NCBI GenBank assembly: GCA_025455285.1
Contig: JALOMU010000182.1
Location: forward strand, 1-5,008
From: Flavihumibacter sp.
Lineage (GTDB): Bacteria; Bacteroidota; Bacteroidia; Chitinophagales; Chitinophagaceae
Length of the DNA stretch: 5,008 nt
Direction: 5' to 3'
Part shown: positions 1 to 5,008 of the stretch, one piece after another
Layout: each line of letters begins with the position of its first letter
How positions within the stretch are numbered: the first letter of the stretch is position 1
Program-made: the position numbers and the translations under genes
The notes under the pieces: generated by a model
The model's database searches: none
Told to the model about the DNA's origin: nothing
Seen by the model: only the letters and a program-made list of their open reading frames with translations

Positions 1-297
1 GCGCAATTGCACAAAGTTGTTGTACGGTAGCAAGTGCCCCATAAACACATTGGAGGCTATTGAAACCATATCAATCGAGCCTTTTTCATTGGCTACCACT
101 ACAGGCATTCCATCCAGTCCTTTGCCTGTGCTGAAACTGATTTGTTTTACCGCGAGGTGGGTACCATATTCAGCCTCCTTGTCAATTTTCTTGAGGGCAG
201 TGGCCTGGCTGGTTCCTTCGCCATCGGCAGACTGATTTTGGGCAAAGAGTAGGTTCGATAGGAAAAGGTGCACTAATACGAGCGCCGTTTTTTTCAT
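1..297 (-). CDS. Exported protein of unknown function, N-terminal part (runs off the left edge)
   Basis: The frame is open from the ATG at 297 down to the window edge, giving 99 residues with no stop. It begins with a clear Sec signal peptide: MKK, a hydrophobic stretch of about 15 residues (ALVLVHLFLSNLLF), then a likely cleavage site after LFA and before QNQ. There is no lipobox cysteine, so it is probably periplasmic or outer-membrane/secreted rather than a lipoprotein. The mature part starts polar and Ser/Thr-rich, then has alternating beta-type segments around residues 44-99 (KQISFSTG, MPVVVANEKG, SIDMVSIASN). I do not recognise the family. Exported DUF3857/transglutaminase-type proteins of Bacteroidota were considered, but the visible part is too short to decide. 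The gene lies 47 bases downstream of the YdcZ-like gene on the same strand, and that gap holds a plausible promoter of its own. There is no Shine-Dalgarno sequence, which is usual in this phylum. Confidence 0.8.
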   Translation of the reverse strand, partial: MKKTALVLVHLFLSNLLFAQNQSADGEGTSQATALKKIDKEAEYGTHLAVKQISFSTGKGLDGMPVVVANEKGSIDMVSIASNVFMGHLLPYNNFVQLR

Positions 298-319
298 GAA
301 GACGGTTTAGGTTCAGACG

Positions 320-349
320 CCAAGATAATAGGAAAATCGGGAATTCAAA
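320..349 (-). promoter_or_regulatory. Candidate Bacteroidota-type promoter for the exported-protein gene at 1-297
   Basis: On the minus strand the -33 element TTTG lies at 349-346 and the -7 element TATCTTGG at 327-320, separated by 18 bases. The -7 box matches TAnnTTTG at five of its six defined positions. It would give a short leader of roughly 15-20 bases before the ATG at 297. The -33 element overlaps the stop codon of the upstream YdcZ-like gene. The match was made by eye, so a chance match is possible. Confidence 0.35.
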
Positions 350-791
350 ATTTGCGGATGATCAATACGCCTGTAATTAATAAAACCACCCCCAATGATC
401 GCATCCAACTGATGGGATGAACAGGGGTTCCCAGGAGCCCGAAGTGATCAAAAAGGATGCTGACGAACATTTGTCCGGCAATCACAAGTCCGAATGTCAG
501 CGCCACTCCCAGCCTGGGTACCAGCAATATAATAGCAGTAACATAAAAGGCGCCCAGCAAACCGGCAATCCAAACCAATCCGGGGGCTGCTTTCGCCTGG
601 AAGAGATTGGTAAGCGGAACCCGGCTCATCAGGATATAAACCAGCAATCCGAGCGTACCGACCAGGAAAGAGATCAGGCTGCCCAGCAGAGGATTCTGGA
701 CCACCGCCCCCATTTTGGCATTTAGGGAGGCCTGGAGTGGAAGAAACATACCGGCCAGAATGGCTACCAGAATCAGCAGGACTTGTTGCAT
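345..791 (-). CDS. YdcZ/DUF606-type transporter of the DMT superfamily
   Basis: This is a 148-residue, very hydrophobic protein with five predicted membrane segments, at about residues 3-19, 35-55, 70-91, 94-115 and 129-146. The pattern matches the YdcZ (DUF606) family of the drug/metabolite transporter superfamily, whose members are typically 140-150 residues. Matching features are N24 shortly after the first helix, the segment GLVWIAGLLGAFYV (71-84), the P-x-LGVAL turn at 92-98, GLVIAGQ (101-107) followed by DHFGLLG (115-121), and a final RSLGVVLLITGVLI helix. The substrate cannot be read from the sequence. Short members of this superfamily often work as dimers. The ATG at 791 is the natural start because it directly precedes the first helix. 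No Shine-Dalgarno is visible, only an A-rich leader. The neighbouring genes give no hint of the substrate. Confidence 0.9.
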   Translation of the reverse strand: MQQVLLILVAILAGMFLPLQASLNAKMGAVVQNPLLGSLISFLVGTLGLLVYILMSRVPLTNLFQAKAAPGLVWIAGLLGAFYVTAIILLVPRLGVALTFGLVIAGQMFVSILFDHFGLLGTPVHPISWMRSLGVVLLITGVLIIRKF

Positions 792-803
792 GAATTTTTG
801 TTT

Positions 804-834
804 GCAAGTTAAAATTGTGTTGACTTATATCAAG
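804..834 (-). promoter_or_regulatory. Weak candidate promoter for the YdcZ-like gene
   Basis: On the minus strand CTTG (834-831) and TAACTTGC (811-804) are separated by 19 bases, the spacing expected for the Bacteroidota -33/-7 pair. The -7 box fits only partly: TAnnTT is present but the last two bases differ from consensus. The leader would be only about 9 bases. The upstream element falls in the left arm of the AT-rich inverted repeat at 832-849. Confidence 0.22.
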
Positions 835-849
835 ATTTAAAAAAATCTT
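832..849. repeat. Small AT-rich inverted repeat
   Basis: AAGATTT at 832-838 and AAATCTT at 843-849 are perfect 7-base complements around a four-A loop. The repeat sits in the divergent region between the YdcZ-like gene and the PA14-module gene. It is too weak a stem to be a convincing terminator and could be a protein-binding dyad or chance in AT-rich DNA. Confidence 0.4.
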
Positions 850-932
850 CAGCAGGCCGCAATTTCCATTAAACGTACAACAGTGGCTGGTTACCGATGG
901 TTTTGAAGCATTTATCGGCATACAACAAACCA

Positions 933-954
933 CTTATAAACTAACCCTTATAAA
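933..954. repeat. Direct repeat of CTTATAAA upstream of the PA14-module gene
   Basis: The octamer CTTATAAA occurs at 933-940 and again at 947-954, starting 14 bases apart. Each copy contains the palindrome TTATAA. The pair lies 54-75 bases upstream of the ATG at 1008, in a stretch where I find no standard -7 box for that gene. It may be a regulator site or simply AT-rich sequence. Confidence 0.4.
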
Positions 955-1007
955 ACCCTACATAATAATACTTAGACAGTACCGTTAATTGGACAGAAAG
1001 GCTGTTT

Positions 1008-2519
1008 ATGATTAGATATTTACAATTAATTATTGCTTTTTTACTGGTGGCGACGCTGGCAAAAGCTCAACCCTGTACACCGGCTGGAGATCAGACAAGT
1101 TTCGGAACCGGGAATTTGTGGATCGGGTATGCATACGACAATATGAACTTCACCACCTACAGGGGGTTCATCAATGTGGGTACTGCCGGCAGTCCCAATT
1201 TTGACACCAACTTCGGTGGCAATAATGGCAACTTCACCACCAATGGTTGTAATGTGGACCGTACTACTTTCAGTGTTCGGTTTAAACTGCGCCGGACATT
1301 CACCAATGGCGGTTATCGCATTGTTGTAGGGGGTGATGATGGCTACCGGTTCAGCCTGGATGGCGGAGCTACCTGGGTAATCAATAATTTCACAGATCAT
1401 GCTTATCAAACCACTACCTATGATGTAGTATTAAATGGTAGTTATGACCTGGTGATTGAATATTATGAGAATGGCGGTGATAACAGGGTATCCTTCAACG
1501 TTAGTTCTATCTGCCTGGGTACAGAAAACACCGCTGTATATGGAACCGGAAATGTGTGGAATGGGTATGTATATGATGGGACCAACTTCAGCAGCTATGT
1601 AGGTATGATACAAAATGGGAGTGCGGCCAGCCCGAATTTCGATGAGAGCTTTGGAGGCAGCAATGTAACCCTGAATACCAGCAGTTGTGCCACTACCACT
1701 GAAACCTTCAGTGTTCGCTACCGGCTGCGCAGAAATTTCCAGGCGGGTACTTACCAGTTCACGGTTGGTGGAGATGATGGGTACCGGTTAAGTTTGGATG
1801 GTGGTGCTACCTGGATCATTAACCGCTGGAGCGACCAGTCCTATAATACAACTATCTCAACACCGATTAGTATGAATGGAGATTATGATATGGTGCTGGA
1901 ATATTATGAAAACGGAGGATTTAACAGGGTAAGTTTCAATATGAATGTGATTACACTGTTACCGATCCACCTGGTTGATTTCAAGGCCGTGGTGAAAAAT
2001 TCCCAGCCGGTCTTAAACTGGGTAATCACTGCGAACAGTACCCCTGATTATTTTATTGTAGAAAGAAGTACGGATAATCGCCAGTTCAGTTCCATCGGAA
2101 CCATTGAACCTGAAATGGGAGAAGGTAAAACCAGGTTCAGTTTTGCTGATAAAACCGCAAATGGAGAACTTTATTACTATCGTTTGAAAATGGTGGATAT
2201 TGACAGAACGGTTACCTATTCCAAAACACTTACTGTACGTCTGAATACAGGTGCAAGCACCGGTGAGCTACAGGTTTACCCAACTGTAGTAACCGGCAAC
2301 CAGGTAATGGTGAAGGCAGGTTCCAGTCACAAAAATGTAGATATCAACCTGGTTGATTTATCGGGACGGGTTTTGATACGTCAGCATGTTGCGCAACTCA
2401 ATTCCAGTCAGCCTCAATCCATTGACCTGAGCAGGGTTCGTTTGGGCAAGGGTGTATATGTATTGAAAATTATCAGTGCCGATGGCATGGATCAATCCAG
2501 GAAAATCATTATACCATAA
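1008..2519 (+). CDS. Secreted protein with two tandem PA14-like modules and a T9SS type A sorting domain
   Basis: This 503-residue protein begins with a signal peptide (hydrophobic residues 5-17, likely cut after AKA at 18-20). Two copies of a PA14-like module follow, at about residues 23-168 and 169-315. Each has the early GTGN-x-W-x-G-Y-x-YD segment, FSVR, the PA14 hallmark GGDDGYR-x-SLDGGATW (108-123 and 254-269) and EYYENGG near its end. By hand alignment the copies are about 55% identical. PA14 domains are beta-sandwiches that often bind carbohydrates, so glycan binding is an inference. Residues 316-412 resemble the FN3-like linker of Bacteroidota secreted proteins (LPIHLVDFKA, FIVERSTDNRQF, YYYRLKMVDID). 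Residues 420-503 are a type A sorting domain (VYP, LVDLSGRVL, GVYVLKI) that directs export by T9SS and surface attachment or release. No catalytic domain is present. AGAAAGG lies six bases before the ATG, a modest ribosome-binding site. Confidence 0.9.
   Translation: MIRYLQLIIAFLLVATLAKAQPCTPAGDQTSFGTGNLWIGYAYDNMNFTTYRGFINVGTAGSPNFDTNFGGNNGNFTTNGCNVDRTTFSVRFKLRRTFTNGGYRIVVGGDDGYRFSLDGGATWVINNFTDHAYQTTTYDVVLNGSYDLVIEYYENGGDNRVSFNVSSICLGTENTAVYGTGNVWNGYVYDGTNFSSYVGMIQNGSAASPNFDESFGGSNVTLNTSSCATTTETFSVRYRLRRNFQAGTYQFTVGGDDGYRLSLDGGATWIINRWSDQSYNTTISTPISMNGDYDMVLEYYENGGFNRVSFNMNVITLLPIHLVDFKAVVKNSQPVLNWVITANSTPDYFIVERSTDNRQFSSIGTIEPEMGEGKTRFSFADKTANGELYYYRLKMVDIDRTVTYSKTLTVRLNTGASTGELQVYPTVVTGNQVMVKAGSSHKNVDINLVDLSGRVLIRQHVAQLNSSQPQSIDLSRVRLGKGVYVLKIISADGMDQSRKIIIP
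1074..1946 (+). repeat. Internal gene duplication: two PA14-like modules in tandem
   Basis: Codons 23-168 (1074-1511) and 169-313 (1512-1946) encode two copies of the same module in direct tandem with no linker. Landmarks recur at an offset of 146 residues: C23/C169, F32/Y178, C81/C227 and GGDDG 108/254. A single-residue insertion before EYYENGG makes the offset 147 at the end. At the DNA level the copies have diverged, most visibly at third codon positions. The duplication is therefore not recent, or is kept apart by selection. Confidence 0.85.
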
Positions 2520-2524
2520 AACAA

Positions 2525-2581
2525 CCTGTCAGAACAGAAACTTATTCGACCCGCTCGAAGGTTTCTGTTCTGCCAAACAGG
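2525..2581. terminator. Composite hairpin between convergent genes, probable bidirectional terminator
   Basis: CAGAACAGAAAC (2530-2541) and GTTTCTGTTCTG (2561-2572) are a perfect 12-base inverted repeat. Inside it, TTCGA (2545-2549) and TCGAA (2555-2559) form a second stem around CCCGC. Outside it, CCTGT (2525-2529) can pair with ACAGG (2577-2581) across a four-base bulge. The structure starts five bases after the stop of the PA14 gene and contains the stop and the last ten or so codons of the DUF2147 gene. No strong T-tract follows on the plus strand. On the minus strand a TTGTTTTA stretch follows a few bases after the structure. The position between convergent genes supports termination, but the missing T-tract lowers certainty about mechanism. 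Confidence 0.6.
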
Positions 2582-2952
2582 GAAACACCTACATAACCTC
2601 TGACTTTAAGTTTCATTCCCTCTAGCCACATGCTGCAATCATAGGTTTTGCCGCTATCAGGATCATAAATCTGACCATCTGCATATTTTCCTTCCTTAAA
2701 GAGGAAGTTCTTCAGAATTACCATTCCAAGTAATTCCTTTTTCCGTTCTGCAGGGTTCGGATTTTTCTCATCCAGGCGACTGTTCTTGCCCCATACCAGT
2801 TTTCCGAAATAGCGTTCACCGCTTTTAAAGATTTGCATTTTACCGTCTTTCCGCGGGGTCCAGTAAATGCCCAAAATCTGATCAGCGGCGGACTGCGCCT
2901 GGATACTTGTAGATGTCATGACGAACAAAATTAGAGCAGCAAGCAATTTCAT
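2542..2952 (-). CDS. Exported DUF2147 family protein
   Basis: This is a 136-residue protein with a signal peptide (MKLLAALILFVMTSTSIQA, cleavage before Q20) and no lipobox, so it is probably periplasmic. The mature part matches DUF2147 along its whole length: DQILGIYWTP (24-33), KMQIFKSGERYFGKLVW (38-54), DEKNPNPAERKKELLGM (61-77), DGQIYDPDSGKTYDC (92-106) and LKVRGYVGVSLFGRTETF (115-132). Members are small beta-rich, lipocalin-like proteins of unknown biochemical role and usual length near 140 residues, so this copy looks complete. The ATG at 2952 is chosen because it begins the signal peptide directly. The last codons lie inside the hairpin shared with the convergent PA14 gene. Upstream, the gene diverges from the SRPBCC gene across 145 bases. 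No Shine-Dalgarno is present; the leader is AT-rich. Confidence 0.93.
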   Translation of the reverse strand: MKLLAALILFVMTSTSIQAQSAADQILGIYWTPRKDGKMQIFKSGERYFGKLVWGKNSRLDEKNPNPAERKKELLGMVILKNFLFKEGKYADGQIYDPDSGKTYDCSMWLEGMKLKVRGYVGVSLFGRTETFERVE

Positions 2953-3036
2953 AGTACCAATTATTTATTATTATCAAAACGATTGATCTATTAAAATAGT
3001 TGACGCATTCACCCCCTGAAATTGACCAGAGCACAC

Positions 3037-3068
3037 TGTTCCTTAGCCATAAAAAGGGTATAAGTTTG
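3037..3068 (+). promoter_or_regulatory. Bacteroidota-type promoter for the SRPBCC gene
   Basis: TAAGTTTG at 3061-3068 matches the -7 consensus TAnnTTTG at every defined position. TGTT at 3037-3040, 20 bases upstream, is a partial fit to the -33 TTTG element. The expected start of transcription near 3072 would leave a leader of about 25 A-rich bases before the ATG at 3098. This is the best promoter match in the window. Confidence 0.5.
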
Positions 3069-3093
3069 TCTAACAAATAAACGTAAAACTTAT
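3060..3093. promoter_or_regulatory. Dyad symmetry over the -7 box and leader of the SRPBCC gene
   Basis: ATAAGTTT (3060-3067) and AAACTTAT (3086-3093) are perfect 8-base complements separated by 18 bases. The left arm covers the -7 box. A second, tighter dyad lies inside: TTTGT (3065-3069) and ACAAA (3073-3077) around a three-base centre. Such a layout could be an operator, or a leader hairpin close to the ATG at 3098. Chance is possible in DNA this AT-rich. Confidence 0.35.
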
Positions 3094-3097
3094 CTAA

Positions 3098-3538
3098 ATG
3101 AAAAAGAACGAACAGCCCAATACCGTTGTATTGAAAGTAAGCGCAGAGGTGGAAGTACCGGTAGAAAAAGCCTGGGAATTATTTAATGCACCCGAACATA
3201 TTGTAAACTGGAATGCTGCTTCCCCCGACTGGCATTCGCCAAGGGCCAGCAATGACCTGAGAACTGGTGGCAGCTTTTCTTACAGGATGGAAGCCCGCGA
3301 CGGAAGTGTTGGATTTGATTTTGCAGGAGAATACACAGAAGTTGAACCGATGACTTCTTTTACCTACAGAATGGAAGATGGGCGAACTGCGCGGGTAGAA
3401 TTTGAACCAACTGAACTTGGCACGAGGGTGACGACCCAGTTTGATGCCGAAAGCAGCAACCCACTGGAAATGCAGCAAGCCGGCTGGCAGGCAATTTTGA
3501 ACAATTTCAAAACATACGCAGAAAATCAGAACAGGTAG
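3098..3538 (+). CDS. SRPBCC family protein, AHSA1-like
   Basis: This is a 146-residue cytoplasmic protein with no signal peptide, close to the usual length of single-domain SRPBCC/AHSA1 (Aha1 C-terminal-like, YndB/CalC-type) proteins. Family features are VEVPVEKAWELFNAPEHIVNWN (17-38; first strand, then the helix with the typical W), the DWHSP...NDLRTGGSFSYRM block (44-64), GEYTEVEPMTSFTYRMEDGR (78-97), and the C-terminal helix GWQAILNNFKTY (129-140), which closes the hydrophobic pocket in this fold. The fold binds small hydrophobic ligands in other members; the ligand and role here cannot be read. The ATG at 3098 follows a good promoter and an A-rich leader without Shine-Dalgarno. The last 13 bases overlap the end of the convergent Wzi-family gene, so there is no room for a separate terminator. 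Confidence 0.92.
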   Translation: MKKNEQPNTVVLKVSAEVEVPVEKAWELFNAPEHIVNWNAASPDWHSPRASNDLRTGGSFSYRMEARDGSVGFDFAGEYTEVEPMTSFTYRMEDGRTARVEFEPTELGTRVTTQFDAESSNPLEMQQAGWQAILNNFKTYAENQNR

Positions 3539-5008
3539 GAAACGGAGAATGAACCAAAAAAATTGAAAACATTGGTATCGTTTCTCCACTGGTAATTCAG
3601 AGAGTGGACCAATGATACATTGGCTGAATAAAGCAATTTGTTCTTATACCAGCTAAAGTAGGGATTTAGGGAAAGGTCTACCCAATGTCTGTCACTGGTT
3701 CTGGATGCAGTAAAGGCCTGGAAATAGAAGTCATTGTTCCGTACGATTCGCTCCAGCATAAAACCATATTTCTTACCAGATCGGAACCAACCCAATCCTG
3801 CTGTTTGGCTGTTACTACCCGGACCAATTCCTGCACCGAGCAATTGTCCTCTGTGTGTATATCCATGACGGATTTGAAAATGTTGATACCAGGTAGGAAT
3901 ATCCCGCACAAGCCCGGTAGATGGGGCCTGCAGATGCGTCATTTCGAACAAAACTTCCAGGTTGCCATTTTTACCTGTCGGAAAATATTTCTTTAATCCG
4001 GCCAGATAAGCCCTGCTATGCTCAGGTTCTAATGCTAAATCGGAAAGATTGCCTGAATGATCATTTCGGCCAAACTCTCCATATAATTCAAGTTGTTCTT
4101 TTGCAAACACCCAGCGAAACATGAGAGAAAGCAACTGATCTCTCCCAAAACTAGATTCGTCCCTGGCATTTCCCTTAAACAAGGAGCCAACAATAGGGAA
4201 ATAGCCATCCAGGTTTTTAGGGATATTATCACTGTATTGGAAAAAACTTCTTGATACACCCAGACTAAGGCCTTTTACCCACTTGGGTTGCCATGCCAGC
4301 ATCACGGCATTGATATACCGGTTTGAAGTATGCTTGGGCTCATATAACAACTCACCCTGAAATCGCCTGGAGGTATCGGGTGGTAAAATGCCGGAGTTCT
4401 TTAACTGACCTGCAATCACTCTCCATTCCAGGTTACCCAGGAAGGTTCGCACAGGCTTATTGGAATGGAATGTAAAATGAAGGAACCCGGGTGCAGAATT
4501 GCTCATCATCAATGAATTTCGATGCCCTGGTCCCCACCATAAATTTTCAGTTGAAATTCCTGCTGAAATTTTTCCGAATGAGAGCAACAATTTAGACTGA
4601 CCAGGTAATATTTTCGCGTAGCGGGAATTCCCGTATTGCTCAGGCCAGTCAATTTTGTTCAACTGGTTATAATAATAATACCAGAGGCTGTCTGAATGAG
4701 AAGTTGGAAATGTCTCAAACGAATTGTTACCTGCATATACCACTTCCGGGTTAAGTTGTAATTCAAGCGGTCCGGCTTTGAGATAAAAACCGGCAGAAAA
4801 AACTGCCTGATAACCTTTAGCCTGGATCATCGATCCATCATTCCATCCATACGGATGATGTGTATTTACCTGTTGTCTTAAGGTTACAGGTAAAAGAGAA
4901 AATTTGAATTTCCCCTTTTCAACCATTTTTTTACCAAATGAAAATTTATACTGATCCGAATCAAAATCATTGATTCCATTCAGATCCCCCTGAATAGCCG
5001 GCTGGATC
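3526..5008 (-). CDS. Capsule assembly Wzi family outer-membrane protein (5' end outside window)
   Basis: The minus-strand frame is open from the right edge to the TGA at 3528-3526, giving 493 visible residues. An ATG at 4926 exists, but the 27 codons upstream of it are open and read as coding (IQPAIQGDLNGIND...), so the true start with its signal peptide lies outside. Family features of Bacteroidota Wzi-type proteins are LLPV followed by NTHHPYGWNDGSM and AKGYQ (visible residues 38-67), PEVVYAGNNSFETFP (87-101), and STENLWWGPGHRNSLMMSN (152-170). Many alternating beta strands follow, and the chain ends in SVSYLF, an aromatic C-terminus typical of outer-membrane beta-barrels inserted by the BAM machinery. 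E. coli Wzi is an outer-membrane lectin that anchors capsule. In Bacteroidota the family is common and often sits outside capsule loci, as here, so the exact role is open. Confidence 0.9.
   Translation of the reverse strand, partial: IQPAIQGDLNGINDFDSDQYKFSFGKKMVEKGKFKFSLLPVTLRQQVNTHHPYGWNDGSMIQAKGYQAVFSAGFYLKAGPLELQLNPEVVYAGNNSFETFPTSHSDSLWYYYYNQLNKIDWPEQYGNSRYAKILPGQSKLLLSFGKISAGISTENLWWGPGHRNSLMMSNSAPGFLHFTFHSNKPVRTFLGNLEWRVIAGQLKNSGILPPDTSRRFQGELLYEPKHTSNRYINAVMLAWQPKWVKGLSLGVSRSFFQYSDNIPKNLDGYFPIVGSLFKGNARDESSFGRDQLLSLMFRWVFAKEQLELYGEFGRNDHSGNLSDLALEPEHSRAYLAGLKKYFPTGKNGNLEVLFEMTHLQAPSTGLVRDIPTWYQHFQIRHGYTHRGQLLGAGIGPGSNSQTAGLGWFRSGKKYGFMLERIVRNNDFYFQAFTASRTSDRHWVDLSLNPYFSWYKNKLLYSANVSLVHSLNYQWRNDTNVFNFFGSFSVSYLF

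Larger units (their letters stand above)
792..1007. other. Divergent intergenic region, AT-rich
   Basis: These 216 bases separate the start of the YdcZ-like gene from the start of the PA14-module gene. They hold a weak promoter candidate for the minus gene, the 832-849 inverted repeat and the 933-954 direct repeats. I find no convincing TAnnTTTG box for the plus gene. No small ORF with recognisable features and no RNA gene was seen. Confidence 0.6.

Noticed and set aside
417..725. Open frame of 102 codons on the plus strand opposite the YdcZ-like gene
   Set aside because: The product is very Gln/Asn/Arg-rich without a fold signal, as expected for the antisense of hydrophobic transmembrane codons.
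1..791. Operon of the YdcZ-like gene with the downstream exported-protein gene
   Set aside because: Same strand and a 47-base gap allow it, but a promoter candidate sits in the gap and the products share no evident function, so co-transcription is not supported.
448..933. Open frame of 161 codons on the minus strand overlapping the YdcZ-like gene
   Set aside because: It reads across the real gene in another frame and into the intergenic region. The product is rich in Ser, Gly, Pro and Cys with no domain signal, while the 345-791 frame matches a known family throughout.
1041..1613. Minus-strand open frames opposite the PA14 modules
   Set aside because: Two similar-looking frames appear because the underlying DNA is duplicated. 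Both are antisense shadows of the modules.
2991..3021. Possible minus-strand promoter for the DUF2147 gene (TTTC, 19 bases, TATTTTAA)
   Set aside because: Both boxes miss key consensus bases and the region is AT-rich, so I could not separate it from chance.
3179..3589. Open frame of 136 codons on the minus strand opposite the SRPBCC gene
   Set aside because: It is antisense to a well-matched family gene, has Phe/Cys-rich low-plausibility content, and overlaps the Wzi gene end as well.
3685..4124. Plus-strand open frames inside the Wzi-family gene
   Set aside because: They lie opposite a strongly supported outer-membrane protein frame and show no domain or start-site support.
4924..4926. ATG as start codon of the Wzi-family gene
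   Set aside because: The frame stays open for 27 codons upstream to the edge with plausible mature-protein sequence, and a start here would leave no signal peptide.
1..5008. Mobile element, CRISPR array, toxin-antitoxin or defence system
   Set aside because: No transposase, integrase, nuclease or repeat-spacer pattern was seen. Every sizeable stretch is explained by the six genes and short intergenic regions.

Overview
The window looks like ordinary chromosomal DNA from a Bacteroidota bacterium. A Chitinophagaceae-like member would fit, but that placement is an inference. The evidence is a protein ending in a type IX secretion (T9SS) sorting domain, a Bacteroidota-style Wzi-family outer-membrane protein, a typical DUF2147 protein, A-rich leaders mostly without Shine-Dalgarno sequences, and at least one good Bacteroidota-type promoter box (TAnnTTTG). 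No RNA genes, insertion sequences, CRISPR arrays or phage genes were seen.

Layout, left to right. (1) Positions 1-297, minus strand: the N-terminal 99 residues of an exported protein that runs off the left edge. (2) 345-791, minus: a small YdcZ/DUF606-type membrane protein of the drug/metabolite transporter superfamily. (3) 792-1007: a divergent, AT-rich intergenic region. (4) 1008-2519, plus: a secreted protein with two tandem PA14-like modules, a beta-sandwich linker and a T9SS type A sorting domain. (5) 2525-2581: a long composite hairpin between two convergent genes, whose 3' arm lies inside the second gene. (6) 2542-2952, minus: an exported DUF2147 protein. (7) 2953-3097: a divergent intergenic region with a good promoter for the next gene. 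(8) 3098-3538, plus: a cytoplasmic SRPBCC/AHSA1-type protein. (9) 3526-5008, minus: a Wzi-family outer-membrane beta-barrel protein, open at the right edge and overlapping the previous gene tail to tail by 13 bases.

The genes alternate in direction and do not form an obvious operon or shared pathway. Four of the six products are envelope-associated or exported by signal peptide or fold (the fragment, the PA14 protein, DUF2147 and Wzi), and the transporter lies in the inner membrane, so the region has a cell-envelope flavour only. I do not see a convincing new multi-gene system. The items most worth a second look are the duplicated PA14-like modules with a precisely repeated cysteine pair, the large hairpin that doubles as coding sequence, and the dyad symmetry around the SRPBCC promoter.
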